This document shows positions 1 to 8,371 of a DNA stretch of 64,000 nt, one piece after another. A program made the position numbers and the translations under genes. Source of the DNA: Paenibacillus camerounensis (GTDB taxonomy: Bacteria > Bacillota > Bacilli > Paenibacillales > Paenibacillaceae); contig NZ_CCDG010000024.1 of the NCBI RefSeq assembly GCF_000723885.1, positions 108,236 through 172,235 of the forward strand, given 5' to 3'. The notes beneath the pieces were generated by a model, which worked only from the letters and a program-made list of their open reading frames with translations, did not search any database and was not told the origin of the DNA. Each line of letters begins with the position of its first letter. Position 1 is the stretch's first letter.

Positions 1-360
1 GCCCTGCTGTGAAGGACGGCTGTAATAGGGGACAACTACGAGTGCGGCATCAGCTCCGGCATTTGCAGCTAGCTCCGTACGTTTGACTGTAGACATCGTG
101 TCGTTGGTGCCTGTACCGATGACGAGCGGAATATCGCTGCCCTGCAACAGCTGTTTAGAGGCATCAATTAGCAGTTCTAATTCTTGTATACTGACTGTCG
201 GCGATTCTCCAGTGGTTCCATTTACGACCAGACCATGAATTTTGTTCTTGATGATGTTCTGCACATACCGCTGATACGAAGCCAGATCAATCTCGCCGGC
301 TGCATCGAACGGTGTTACCACGGGAACATAGATTCCATAAATCTGCTCTTCTGTTAACAT
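1..360 (-). CDS. Dihydrodipicolinate synthase family protein (5' part only)
   Basis: The first 120 codons of a DHDPS/N-acetylneuraminate lyase superfamily enzyme are present; the rest lies beyond the window edge. The reverse-complement translation starts MLTEEQIYGIYVPVVTPFD and carries the substrate-carboxylate loop NGTTGESPT and the YYSRP segment typical of the family, whose members are class I aldolases condensing or cleaving pyruvate. The start ATG at 360 has a GGAGG site 8 bases upstream. It is divergent from the LysR gene at 479, the classical arrangement for a LysR-controlled catabolic gene. Whether it is the lysine-pathway DapA or a catabolic paralogue cannot be told from this part; the LysR neighbour favours a paralogue. 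Confidence 0.88.
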   Translation of the reverse strand, partial: MLTEEQIYGIYVPVVTPFDAAGEIDLASYQRYVQNIIKNKIHGLVVNGTTGESPTVSIQELELLIDASKQLLQGSDIPLVIGTGTNDTMSTVKRTELAANAGADAALVVVPYYSRPSQQG

Positions 361-478
361 GAATATCGTCCTCCAAATTTGTATAACCGTTTATTCTACT
401 GTAGCATGGAATTATTCATCGGCGTTAGCTATAATAAATGATATGGGTCATCAATAATATTGATGTTAGGGTGATGAA

Positions 479-1375
479 ATGGATTTAACCTATATGAGAA
501 CTTTTCGCGAGGTGGCGAAGCGGCAGAGTTTCACCCGGGCGGCAGAGGAGCTGGGATATGCCCAGTCGAGCGTAACAACGCAGATTCAAAAGATCGAAAA
601 AGAATACGGAGTAACCCTGATGGAGCGCCACGGCCGCATTTTGCGCCTGACTCCGCCGGGCGAAGAGCTGCTGAAGCTGTTTGTTGAGATTCTTGATCTG
701 TATGACCGTTCTAAGGAGACGATTGCCCAGCAGATCGGCGGTACGCTGACTATCGGGACGATCGATTCGCTGGCTGCGTTCTATCTGCCGCCGTTTCTGC
801 AGCAGCTGCGGACGACCTTTCCCGGCTTGAACATTCATCTGCAGACCGAGCAGGAGGCGAATCTCGTATCCAAAATCAGGGACGGCGAGGTGGACATCGG
901 ACTGATGCTGGACCGCTGTACAACCGATTCCATGCTGGAGCGGACGATTATCCGGGATGAGCCGCTGGTGCTGGTCGCTCCCTCCAGTCATCCGCTGGCG
1001 AAGCTCGCCGAGGTATCGCTGCAGGATTTGAATAACTGTGAGCTGATAGTCTCGGAAGAAAGCTGTATCTACCGCAGCATGTTCGAGAATCTGCTCCGCG
1101 AGCACGGTATTGTGTTCCGCATCGGCTTTGAGCTGTCCAATCTGGAGGCGATTAAGCGCTGTGTACGCAACGGCCTGGGCATTGCCCTGCTGCCGAGAAT
1201 AGTGGCTGAGGAGGAGATCGAGCGGGGGAATCTGGCCGAGCTTCCTTTTGCCCATCCGGAGATTCACTTTGACCTGCAGCTGCTGATCCATCCGAAAAAA
1301 TGGAAGTCGCTGCCGCTGCAGTCGCTGATTCAAATGCTGCTTGCCGATGCCGAAGCCAAAAAAGCCGCGGTATAA
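479..1375 (+). CDS. LysR family transcriptional regulator
   Basis: This is a 298-residue LysR-type regulator of normal length. Residues 1-60 form the winged helix-turn-helix (FTRAAEELGYAQSSVTTQIQ is the recognition region), and about 90-290 form the LysR substrate-binding domain, starting at GTLTIGTIDSLAAFYLPPFL. It probably binds the 118-bp region shared with the divergent DHDPS-family gene and controls that gene and itself. The start ATG at 479 is preceded by GGGTGATGAA. Its effector is not predictable. It is followed by a weak hairpin and then the frameshifted acetyltransferase gene, which has its own ribosome binding site. Confidence 0.93.
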   Translation: MDLTYMRTFREVAKRQSFTRAAEELGYAQSSVTTQIQKIEKEYGVTLMERHGRILRLTPPGEELLKLFVEILDLYDRSKETIAQQIGGTLTIGTIDSLAAFYLPPFLQQLRTTFPGLNIHLQTEQEANLVSKIRDGEVDIGLMLDRCTTDSMLERTIIRDEPLVLVAPSSHPLAKLAEVSLQDLNNCELIVSEESCIYRSMFENLLREHGIVFRIGFELSNLEAIKRCVRNGLGIALLPRIVAEEEIERGNLAELPFAHPEIHFDLQLLIHPKKWKSLPLQSLIQMLLADAEAKKAAV

Positions 1376-1387
1376 TAATGATATGAG

Positions 1388-1416
1388 AGCCTACTACGAA
1401 GCTGCAGCAGGCTTTT
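1388..1416 (+). terminator. Weak putative terminator after the LysR gene
   Basis: AGCCT and AGGCTTTT arms flank a loop with internal GCTGC/GCAGC complementarity, and a short T-run follows. The stem is short, so this is only a possible terminator. Confidence 0.4.
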
Positions 1417-1434
1417 ACACTTGTAGGAGGTAAT

Positions 1435-1889
1435 ATGGTTCATTTCAGGATTGCCACATTAGATGATCTAAGTGCAATGGTTCAGATGCTTGCAGACGAT
1501 GAATTAGGCAGAACTAGAGAACGTTACGAAACTCCTCTTCCGGAGAGCTATTTTAGAGCCTTTCATGCGATTGACACTGACCCGAACAATGAATTGATTG
1601 TGGCCTGTCTTGATGACCAGCCGGTAGGTGTTCTGCAGCTTACTTTTACACCTCATTTGACCCATCAGGGCAGCTGGAGAGCATCAATCGAAGGGGTTCG
1701 GACAGTAGCTTCAGTAAGGGGAAAAGGAATCGGAAGCAGGCTGGTTCTGCGGGCGGTTGAGCGTGCTAAAGAGCGGGACTGTCTCACTTAATTCAGCTGA
1801 CGACGGATACTGCACGCGGTGATGCTTTGCGCTTTTATGAGCGGCTGGGCTTTAAAGCGACTCACACCGGGCTCAAAATGAAATTATAA
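1435..1889 (+). pseudogene. GNAT acetyltransferase, frameshifted
   Basis: This gene encodes a GNAT-fold N-acetyltransferase split by a frameshift. The first frame runs from ATG 1435 (GGAGG upstream) through the acetyl-CoA loop VRGKGIGSRLV and stops at 1789-1791. The missing C-terminal part continues in another frame from 1785 to 1889, reading HLIQLTTDTARGDALRFYERLGF, the usual family ending with the FYERLGF motif (beta-4 and last helix). At the junction TGTCTCAC stands where TGTCAC would keep the frame, so a duplicated TC dinucleotide at about 1781-1784 explains the shift. The intact product would be about 150 residues. The truncated form lacks the end of the fold and is probably inactive, unless the shift is a sequencing error. 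Confidence 0.85.
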
Positions 1890-1912
1890 AACGATAACGC
1901 TTGGAGGTCACA

Positions 1913-2608
1913 ATGAACATTATCGAGCTTCCGGTTGAATTTATGTATGAGGGACAGCCGTATTTTATTTACCCGAGCTTAATTGTGCTTACGAATCATG
2001 AGCTGGCTCTGGTTGACACTGGCTATCCCGGGTTCCTGCCCCTGATTGAGAACGCAATAGAGCACAAAGGCTATGACCTGAGGCAGCTCAAGCATATCGT
2101 GATCACCCACTATGACGACGATCACATCGGGGCATTGCATGATTTTAAGGGGAAATACCCTTGGGTGACGGTGATCTCCAGCGAACGGGAAGCGGCCTAT
2201 ATCAGCGGCGAGGTGAAATCCGAACGGCTGGTGCAGGCAGAGGAGCTGCTTGAGCAAATGCCTGAAGAGCAGAAGGCCTTCGGCCAGTCATTCGTTGACC
2301 TGCTGACAAGCCTTAAGCATATTGCGGTCGATCGGACGGTCAAGGAGGGGGAATGGCTGTTTGACGGGGCTTGCAAGGTAATAGCAACACCCGGACACAC
2401 GTCAGGCCATATTTCCCTGCACCTCCCGGAGCTGGACAGCGTAATTATCGGGGATGCAGCCTACCTAGAGGACAATGGTACAGAGCTGCTGGTAGCGAAT
2501 CCTCAGTACTGTCTCGACCTGCCGCAGGCGGAGCGTTCTTTGGAGCTGCTGAAGAGCCTTAAGGCGAAGCATTATTACTGCTATCATGGCGGATCGTTAC
2601 ATATATAA
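1913..2608 (+). CDS. MBL-fold metallo-hydrolase
   Basis: This 231-residue metallo-beta-lactamase-fold hydrolase starts at ATG 1913, which has GGAGG at a 5-base spacing; a TTG at 1901 would place the start inside that site. The metal motif reads THYDDDHIGAL, so the usual HxHxDH is HxDxDH. Later ligands look normal: TPGHTSGHIS gives the third histidine, VIIGDAAY the bridging aspartate, and YCYHGG near the C-terminus the last histidine. The substrate is unknown; the superfamily covers thioesters, lactones, cyclic phosphodiesters and quorum signals. The gene lies just after the broken acetyltransferase, with a gap of about 20 bases, and may be co-transcribed with it. Confidence 0.88.
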   Translation: MNIIELPVEFMYEGQPYFIYPSLIVLTNHELALVDTGYPGFLPLIENAIEHKGYDLRQLKHIVITHYDDDHIGALHDFKGKYPWVTVISSEREAAYISGEVKSERLVQAEELLEQMPEEQKAFGQSFVDLLTSLKHIAVDRTVKEGEWLFDGACKVIATPGHTSGHISLHLPELDSVIIGDAAYLEDNGTELLVANPQYCLDLPQAERSLELLKSLKAKHYYCYHGGSLHI

Positions 2609-2642
2609 AGAAGCTTTTTTAGCACCGATATGCAGCAAGATA

Positions 2643-2709
2643 TTGACATCAAAAACGACAATATGGTATATAAAAGGAAGTGTTAGCACTCAGGCCTATG
2701 GAGTGCTAA
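2643..2709 (+). promoter_or_regulatory. htpG promoter with perfect CIRCE (HrcA) operator
   Basis: A sigma-A-type promoter is visible: TTGACA at 2643-2648, an 18-base spacer, and TATATA at 2667-2672. A perfect CIRCE element follows at 2683-2709: TTAGCACTC, nine bases, GAGTGCTAA. CIRCE is the operator of the heat-shock repressor HrcA. Its position at and just after the expected transcription start fits direct repression of htpG. Confidence 0.95.
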
Positions 2710-2758
2710 TCATCCGGAAGCAATCAGCAGGCTATTTTTGAGAGGAGATTCTATATTC

Positions 2759-4639
2759 ATGTCTAAAAAAGAGTTCAAAGCCGAATCCAAACGACTACTG
2801 GAAATGATGATTAACTCCATCTATACACAGCGGGAAATCTTCCTGCGGGAGCTGATCTCCAACGCAAGTGATGCCATCGACAAAATCTATTACAAAGCAC
2901 TGGCCGACGACAGCCTGGTGTTCAATAAAGAGGATTACTACATCAAAGTAACCGCCGATAAGGACAGCCGCACGCTGACCATCTCCGATACAGGAATCGG
3001 GATGACACAGGAAGAGCTGGAGAACAATCTGGGGATTATCGCGAACAGCGGCTCTTTTGCGTTCAAGAAGGATAACGAGGCCAAGGACGGCCATAACATT
3101 ATCGGACAGTTCGGGGTCGGCTTCTATTCCGCTTTTATGGTGGCAGAGGATGTTACGGTCATCAGTAAGGCGCTGGGCAGCGAGCAGGCGTACAAGTGGG
3201 AATCCCAGGGGGCAGACGGTTATACCATCGAGAGAGCGGACAAAGACAGTGTGGGTACTGAGATTACCCTTACTATCAAAGCCAACACCGAAGAGGACAA
3301 CTACGACGAGTTCCTGGAAGAGTACCGCCTGAAAGCGATTATCAAGAAGTATTCCGACTTCATCCGCTTCCCGATCAAGATGGACATCACCGGCAGCAAG
3401 CCGAAGGAAGGCAGCGAAGGCGAGTTCGAAGAAACAAAGGAAGAGCAAACCGTTAACAGCATGGTGCCGATCTGGCGCAAGAACAAAAGCGAGCTGACTG
3501 AAGAGGACTACACCAACTTCTACAACGAGAAGCGCTACGGCTTCGACAAGCCGCTTAAGCACATCCACATCAGCGCTGACGGTGCGGTAGTATACAATGC
3601 AATTCTGTTCATTCCGGAGAACACACCTTTTGACTACTACACTAAGGAGTACGAAAAGGGCCTGGAGCTCTACTCCAACGGCGTGCTGATCATGAACAAA
3701 TGTGCGGACCTGATGCCGGACTACTTCAGCTTTGTCAAAGGGATGGTGGATTCCGAGGACCTGTCGCTGAACATCTCCCGCGAGCTGCTGCAGCATGACC
3801 GCCAGCTGACGCTGATTGCGAAGAATATCAAGAATAAGATCAAGAGCCAGCTCCTCAGCCTGCTGAAGGACGAGAGAGAGAAATACGAAACGTTCTACCA
3901 GTCTTTTGGCAGACAGCTGAAGTTCGGTGTGTACAATGACTATGGTATGGAAAAAGAAACCCTGCAGGACCTGCTGATGTTCTACTCCTCCAAGGAGAAG
4001 AAACAGGTTACGCTGGCTGAATATGTGGAAAGAATGCCGGAAGACCAGAAGTATATCTACTATGCTTCCGGTGAGTCTGTGGAACGGATCGAGAAGCTGC
4101 CGCAGACCGAAATCGTGCTCGACAAGGGCTATGAAATCCTCTACTTCACTGACGATATCGATGAATTCGCGATCAAGATGATCATGTCCTATAAGGAAAA
4201 AGAATTCAGAAACGTCTCCAGCGGCGATCTCGGCATCGAAGAGGATGCTGCGGACAAGCCGTCGGAAGAGGAGCAGAACGAGAATAAGGACCTGTTCGAA
4301 GCAATGCAGGGTATCCTGTCCGGTAAAGTAAAGGCAGTCAAAGCCTCCAAGCGGCTGAAGTCCCATCCGGTCTGCCTGTCCACTGAAGGTGAGCTGACCA
4401 TCGAGATGGAGAAGATCCTCAAAGCGATGCCTAACGGTCAAGAGGTGCAGGCGGACAAGGTACTTGAAATTAACGTCAACCATGACGTCTTCAAATCGCT
4501 CAAGGCTGCGGCTGACGGTGACAAGGAGAAGCTGGGCCTGTACACGAACCTGCTGTACAACCAGGCGCTGCTGATCGAAGGCCTGCAGGTTAATGATCCG
4601 GTGCAGTTCACCAACGATATCTGCAAAATTATGGTGTAA
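2759..4639 (+). CDS. htpG: Molecular chaperone HtpG (Hsp90)
   Basis: This is the bacterial Hsp90, an ATP-driven dimeric cytosolic chaperone, at full length (626 residues). The N-terminal GHKL ATPase domain shows the family signatures: [18 protein letters not shown] near residue 20, the DTGIGMT nucleotide loop near 80, and [13 protein letters not shown] near 115. The middle domain has LPLNVSRE-like [11 protein letters not shown] (catalytic-loop arginine), and the C-terminal dimerisation domain ends the protein. ATG 2759 was chosen over the upstream TTG 2738 because AGGAG lies at 2743-2747 and the protein then starts MSKKEFKAE as in relatives. The upstream CIRCE implies HrcA control. A strong terminator follows. 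Confidence 0.97.
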   Translation: MSKKEFKAESKRLLEMMINSIYTQREIFLRELISNASDAIDKIYYKALADDSLVFNKEDYYIKVTADKDSRTLTISDTGIGMTQEELENNLGIIANSGSFAFKKDNEAKDGHNIIGQFGVGFYSAFMVAEDVTVISKALGSEQAYKWESQGADGYTIERADKDSVGTEITLTIKANTEEDNYDEFLEEYRLKAIIKKYSDFIRFPIKMDITGSKPKEGSEGEFEETKEEQTVNSMVPIWRKNKSELTEEDYTNFYNEKRYGFDKPLKHIHISADGAVVYNAILFIPENTPFDYYTKEYEKGLELYSNGVLIMNKCADLMPDYFSFVKGMVDSEDLSLNISRELLQHDRQLTLIAKNIKNKIKSQLLSLLKDEREKYETFYQSFGRQLKFGVYNDYGMEKETLQDLLMFYSSKEKKQVTLAEYVERMPEDQKYIYYASGESVERIEKLPQTEIVLDKGYEILYFTDDIDEFAIKMIMSYKEKEFRNVSSGDLGIEEDAADKPSEEEQNENKDLFEAMQGILSGKVKAVKASKRLKSHPVCLSTEGELTIEMEKILKAMPNGQEVQADKVLEINVNHDVFKSLKAAADGDKEKLGLYTNLLYNQALLIEGLQVNDPVQFTNDICKIMV

Positions 4640-4685
4640 TACTGAAGCGGCAGCTGTATGCTGCTGTAGATTGGCTGTAAAAGAC

Positions 4686-4720
4686 AAAACCCGCTTCCGG
4701 CGCTGCCGGGAGCGGGTTTT
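4686..4720 (+). terminator. Rho-independent terminator after htpG
   Basis: The arms AAAACCCGCT-CCGGC and GCCGG-AGCGGGTTTT form a long stem with one mismatch and a three-base loop. The poly-A and poly-T edges would let it serve both strands. Confidence 0.9.
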
Positions 4721-4789
4721 AAATTTTCTGGTGATAAATTGTCTTAATCATAATGTTCGCCTATTCATATAATTGAATTCAAAGGCAGG

Positions 4790-5404
4790 CTAATCCATTC
4801 TTGTAATATGAAAATGTTCAGCGACAACATAAAAGGAATGTTCTACATTAACGAATAGCAGGATTTGTTCCGTTCCTGTATCGGAGTGGATAAACGGATA
4901 GGACTGGAGCGTAACCTGCATGGACTCCTTTTCCAGCACCTTGCGGTAAATATCTGCAATTTCCTGAGGCCCAGAGGTAAGTGAAATAAGGCCTTGAGAG
5001 AAACCTGGCTGAAATGACAGGAAATCATAAATTCTATTAACAGCATTATATTTTTCTAGAAAATTAGAAAGTTCTTCAAAAAGCTGACCATAAATTTTTT
5101 CGTTTTCCGCCATCTTTTCTGGACCTAAAATCCGAAAGTAGGGCTTGTTGTATTTAAATAAAACCGGATGATCTCTCAAAATACGCAAATAAAGAAATGA
5201 GCTGCTGATGCCAAGGTTGTTTTCACGTACATCCTCGCAAATAATGCTCCAGGAGGCATGCTTTCCTACAGTTCTTCCGTAAACCTCCTTGTACATGGTT
5301 AGGGTGAGGTGCAAGTCGTTGTCTACCCGTACAGCTTGATCAATAGAGAAATACCCCTCACCTTCTGTTAATTCATCTAGTGCATCAATAATTTGTTGAA
5401 TCAA
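4790..5404 (-). CDS. Hypothetical protein (204 aa)
   Basis: I do not recognise this protein. It is 204 residues, soluble and mixed alpha/beta, with no signal peptide or membrane segment. It contains aromatic-rich stretches (LFKYNKPYFRILGPEKMAEN near 80) and a C-terminal beta-rich part (LLFVNVEHSFYVVAEHFHI). The upstream AGGAGG-type site (complement of about 5408-5416) supports the ATG at 5404. It stands alone between the htpG terminator and a LysR gene. Its size and isolation resemble single immunity-type or uncharacterised cytosolic proteins of Paenibacillus, but no function can be assigned. Confidence 0.75.
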   Translation of the reverse strand: MIQQIIDALDELTEGEGYFSIDQAVRVDNDLHLTLTMYKEVYGRTVGKHASWSIICEDVRENNLGISSSFLYLRILRDHPVLFKYNKPYFRILGPEKMAENEKIYGQLFEELSNFLEKYNAVNRIYDFLSFQPGFSQGLISLTSGPQEIADIYRKVLEKESMQVTLQSYPFIHSDTGTEQILLFVNVEHSFYVVAEHFHITRMD

Positions 5405-5609
5405 ATAAATAGCCTCCTTGCTATGAAATAATAGTGGCGGTGCTAAAAAAAAATCTCAGGACACGAAGTGAATCTTTCTAACGAATGGTCAAGTCTACGA
5501 TTCCGTTCCAGCGGATCGATTTACTGTCATTCCTGGCTTTTGTATACGTGGCTGCCATTTTCAGATTGACTCAATGAAGAGTTTTCAGACACGAGTTCTT
5601 GCCCCTGGG

Positions 5610-6479
5610 TTACCCCTCCCGGAAGTTCTCAATAAACTTCACAGCCAGGGCGGATAGATATTTGTCCTTCATCCAGACCGCGGCAACCCGGGTATTAAGA
5701 GAATCGCTAATAATCTCCTTGTGGACAAGGTTACTGTTGTCGGCAAGTTTATAAGCCGATCTTGGGATAATGCCGACGCCTAGACCGGCGTTAGCCCATA
5801 GCAGGGTCGTACGGGCATCGTCATTCATGCAGAAAAACTGCGGATCAAAGCCATGCTCCAGGCAGGTCTCACGGATCAGCTGTTCAAACCTGCGGTAGAT
5901 AATGAGCGGCTGTTCCTGCAGCTCACCGGTATCAATGGACGATCTTCCGCCGGTCCAGTCATAATCAGGCGACATCACGGCAATCATAGGTTCTGATGCT
6001 GTATAGATACACTCCAGCCCTGCACTGCTGAACGGGGTGCGGACGATGCCTACCTCAACGATGCCTTTACTCAGCAGATCAAGAATACGATACGTATTGC
6101 CTTCGTGGATCTCAAACTTCACGCCGGAATATAGCTGGTGGAACTCCAGCAGCCGCTCCTGAAGCAGCGTGGCGGCAGAAGAGGAGACGGTACCGATGGA
6201 GAGTGTGCCGGATACACCCTTCACGTAATCCTTCAGCTCGCGGGTGGTGGAATCTGCCAGCTCCAGAATCTGCTGTGCGCGGACCCGCAGGATCATTCCG
6301 GCTTCGGTAAGCTGTACGCTGCGCGGACCGCGCTCTACGAGCTTGACTCCCAGTTCTTCCTCCAGCAGCTTGAGCTGCTGGCTGAGCGGCGGCTGGGCCA
6401 TCTGCAGCCGCCTGGCAGCTGAAGTAATCTGGCCTTCCTCGGCGATCGCCAGGAAATATTTAAGTTGGCGGATATCCAT
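5610..6479 (-). CDS. LysR family transcriptional regulator
   Basis: This 289-residue LysR-type regulator has an N-terminal winged HTH (ITSAARRLQMAQPPLSQQLK is the recognition region), a linker helix, and a substrate-binding domain from about residue 90 (GTLSIGTVSSSAATLLQERL). GLGVGIIPRSA near 235 is the typical C-terminal lobe motif. It is divergent from the two-gene ABC exporter starting at 6632. The shared 152-bp intergenic region is AT-rich and contains several ATAT-N-ATAT dyads (for example around 6505-6560), so it is the likely regulator of the exporter. The effector is unknown. Confidence 0.92.
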   Translation of the reverse strand: MDIRQLKYFLAIAEEGQITSAARRLQMAQPPLSQQLKLLEEELGVKLVERGPRSVQLTEAGMILRVRAQQILELADSTTRELKDYVKGVSGTLSIGTVSSSAATLLQERLLEFHQLYSGVKFEIHEGNTYRILDLLSKGIVEVGIVRTPFSSAGLECIYTASEPMIAVMSPDYDWTGGRSSIDTGELQEQPLIIYRRFEQLIRETCLEHGFDPQFFCMNDDARTTLLWANAGLGVGIIPRSAYKLADNSNLVHKEIISDSLNTRVAAVWMKDKYLSALAVKFIENFREG

Positions 6480-6631
6480 AACTAACCTCCGTATTATTAT
6501 GCTGACATATGATTGTCATATCGCAGAGATATGAAACCAATATTATTAATATGGTAGCGGATATGACATAATCATAACGGGTCTTTTAGGAATTGCATAG
6601 AGATACATACTGTATAGGCTGGTGAGAATTT

Positions 6632-8371
6632 ATGTTTAAAATTGCTGTTTTTCTGAAACCGTACAAAAAAGAGGTTATCCTCGGACCGATCTTCAAGCTG
6701 CTGGAAGCCATTCTGGAGCTGCTGCTGCCGACCATCGTTGCGCTGATTGTCAATAACGGCATCGGCAACCAGGATAGCGCCTATGTGTACCGGATGGGCG
6801 GGCTGATGCTCCTTATGACCTTGCTTGGCTTCGGCTGCTCGATGGTCTGCCAGTATTATGCTGCCCGTGCTTCGCAGGGCTTCGGCACATCGCTGCGCAA
6901 CAAGATGTTCAAGCATGTCTCTTCGCTCTCCTATGCAGAGCTGGATAAGCTGGGAACGCCATCCCTGATCAACCGGATCACCAATGATGTGAACCAGCTG
7001 CAGCTTGCGGTAGCGATGCTGATCCGGCTGGTTGTCCGTGCGCCGTTCATCTGCATCGGGGCCATCATCATGTCAATGATTCTTGACTTCCAGCTATCGC
7101 TCATTTTGCTGGCTGCAACACCGGTATTCGGGGTAATCCTGTACTTTATTATCACCCGGAGCAGCCCGCTGTACCGCAAATACCAGCAGAAGCTGGATCA
7201 CCTGGCGCTGGTGCTGAGCGAGAATCTGTCCGGTATCCGCGTTATCCGTGCTTTTGCGAAGTCGCGCCGCGAGAAGCAGCGTTTTGCTGCGGCATCAGAC
7301 GACCTGACTGCGACAGCGATCCGGGTCGGACGCATCGCCGCCTGGCTCGGGCCGATGACGACACTAGTCGTCAACGCGGCAATTATCGCCATTCTCTGGG
7401 CAGGCGGCTGGCACATCGACGCCGGACGCCTCTCACAGGGGGAGATTATCGCTTTTATCAACTACGTGACCCAGATTCTGCTGGCCCTGATTGTTGTATC
7501 GAACCTGGTGATCCTGTTCACTAAGGCCTCCTCCTCTGCTAACCGGGTCAATGAAGTACTGGCCGCAGCAACATCGGTTCCGGATGAGGGGAATACTGCG
7601 GTTACTGCGGCAGCAGCCTCTGACGTTCCGCTTATCTCCTTCGAGCATGTCTCCTTCGGTTATAACCGTACCGGCGAGCTTGCACTGGAGGACATCACGG
7701 TAAAGATAAACCAAGGCCAGACAATCGGACTGATCGGCAGTACCGGCTCCGGCAAGTCGACGTTTGTTAATCTGATTCCGCGTTTTTATGATACCGTTCA
7801 AGGGGATATCAGGATTAGAGGCGTGAATGTGAAGGATTACCCGCTGGAGCAGCTGCGGAGCCTGATAGGCATCGTACCGCAAAAAGCGCTGCTGTTCACC
7901 GGAACCATCGCCGATAACATCCGCTGGGGCAAGCAGGAGGCTACCCGTGACGAGCTTATGCAGGCTGCAGCGGTGGCTCAGGCGGAGGAGTTCATCAGCA
8001 AGCTTCCGGAAGGACTGGAAACACCGGTAGCCCGGGGCGGCCTGAATCTGTCAGGCGGACAGAAGCAGCGTCTGACCATTGCACGCGCCGTGGTCGGCCG
8101 TCCTCCTATTATGATTCTGGATGATTCCTCGAGCGCGCTGGATTTTGCAACAGATGCGGCGCTGCGCAAGGCGCTTAAGGAATACGGGCGGGAGATGACC
8201 GTGCTGCTGGTATCTCAGCGGGTGAGCACGGTACAGCATGCGGACCAGATCATTGTCTTTGATGAGGGACGTATTGCCGGAACCGGCACTCATGAGGAGC
8301 TGCTTGTATCCTGCGCGGTCTACCGTGAGATTTGTGAATCACAGCTGTCCAGCCAGGAGGTGGCGCAATGA
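6632..8371 (+). CDS. ABC exporter, subunit with degenerate ATPase site
   Basis: This is one half of a heterodimeric type IV ABC exporter (579 residues: six-helix membrane domain about 1-320, ATPase about 340-575). Walker A is GSTGSGKST and the signature LSGGQ is intact. However, the residue after the Walker B aspartate is Asp instead of the catalytic Glu (MILDDSSSALD), and the switch histidine is Gln (LVSQRVSTV). This is the non-catalytic partner pattern known from TM287, LmrC and BmrC. The stop overlaps the next start by four bases (ATGA), so the subunits are translationally coupled. The probable substrates are drugs or lipophilic compounds. The divergent LysR gene may control it. Confidence 0.93.
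   Translation: MFKIAVFLKPYKKEVILGPIFKLLEAILELLLPTIVALIVNNGIGNQDSAYVYRMGGLMLLMTLLGFGCSMVCQYYAARASQGFGTSLRNKMFKHVSSLSYAELDKLGTPSLINRITNDVNQLQLAVAMLIRLVVRAPFICIGAIIMSMILDFQLSLILLAATPVFGVILYFIITRSSPLYRKYQQKLDHLALVLSENLSGIRVIRAFAKSRREKQRFAAASDDLTATAIRVGRIAAWLGPMTTLVVNAAIIAILWAGGWHIDAGRLSQGEIIAFINYVTQILLALIVVSNLVILFTKASSSANRVNEVLAAATSVPDEGNTAVTAAAASDVPLISFEHVSFGYNRTGELALEDITVKINQGQTIGLIGSTGSGKSTFVNLIPRFYDTVQGDIRIRGVNVKDYPLEQLRSLIGIVPQKALLFTGTIADNIRWGKQEATRDELMQAAAVAQAEEFISKLPEGLETPVARGGLNLSGGQKQRLTIARAVVGRPPIMILDDSSSALDFATDAALRKALKEYGREMTVLLVSQRVSTVQHADQIIVFDEGRIAGTGTHEELLVSCAVYREICESQLSSQEVAQ

Noticed and set aside
2795..4687. 630-codon open frame antisense to htpG
   Set aside because: Composition artefact of a GC-biased gene; no ribosome site, and htpG is unmistakable.
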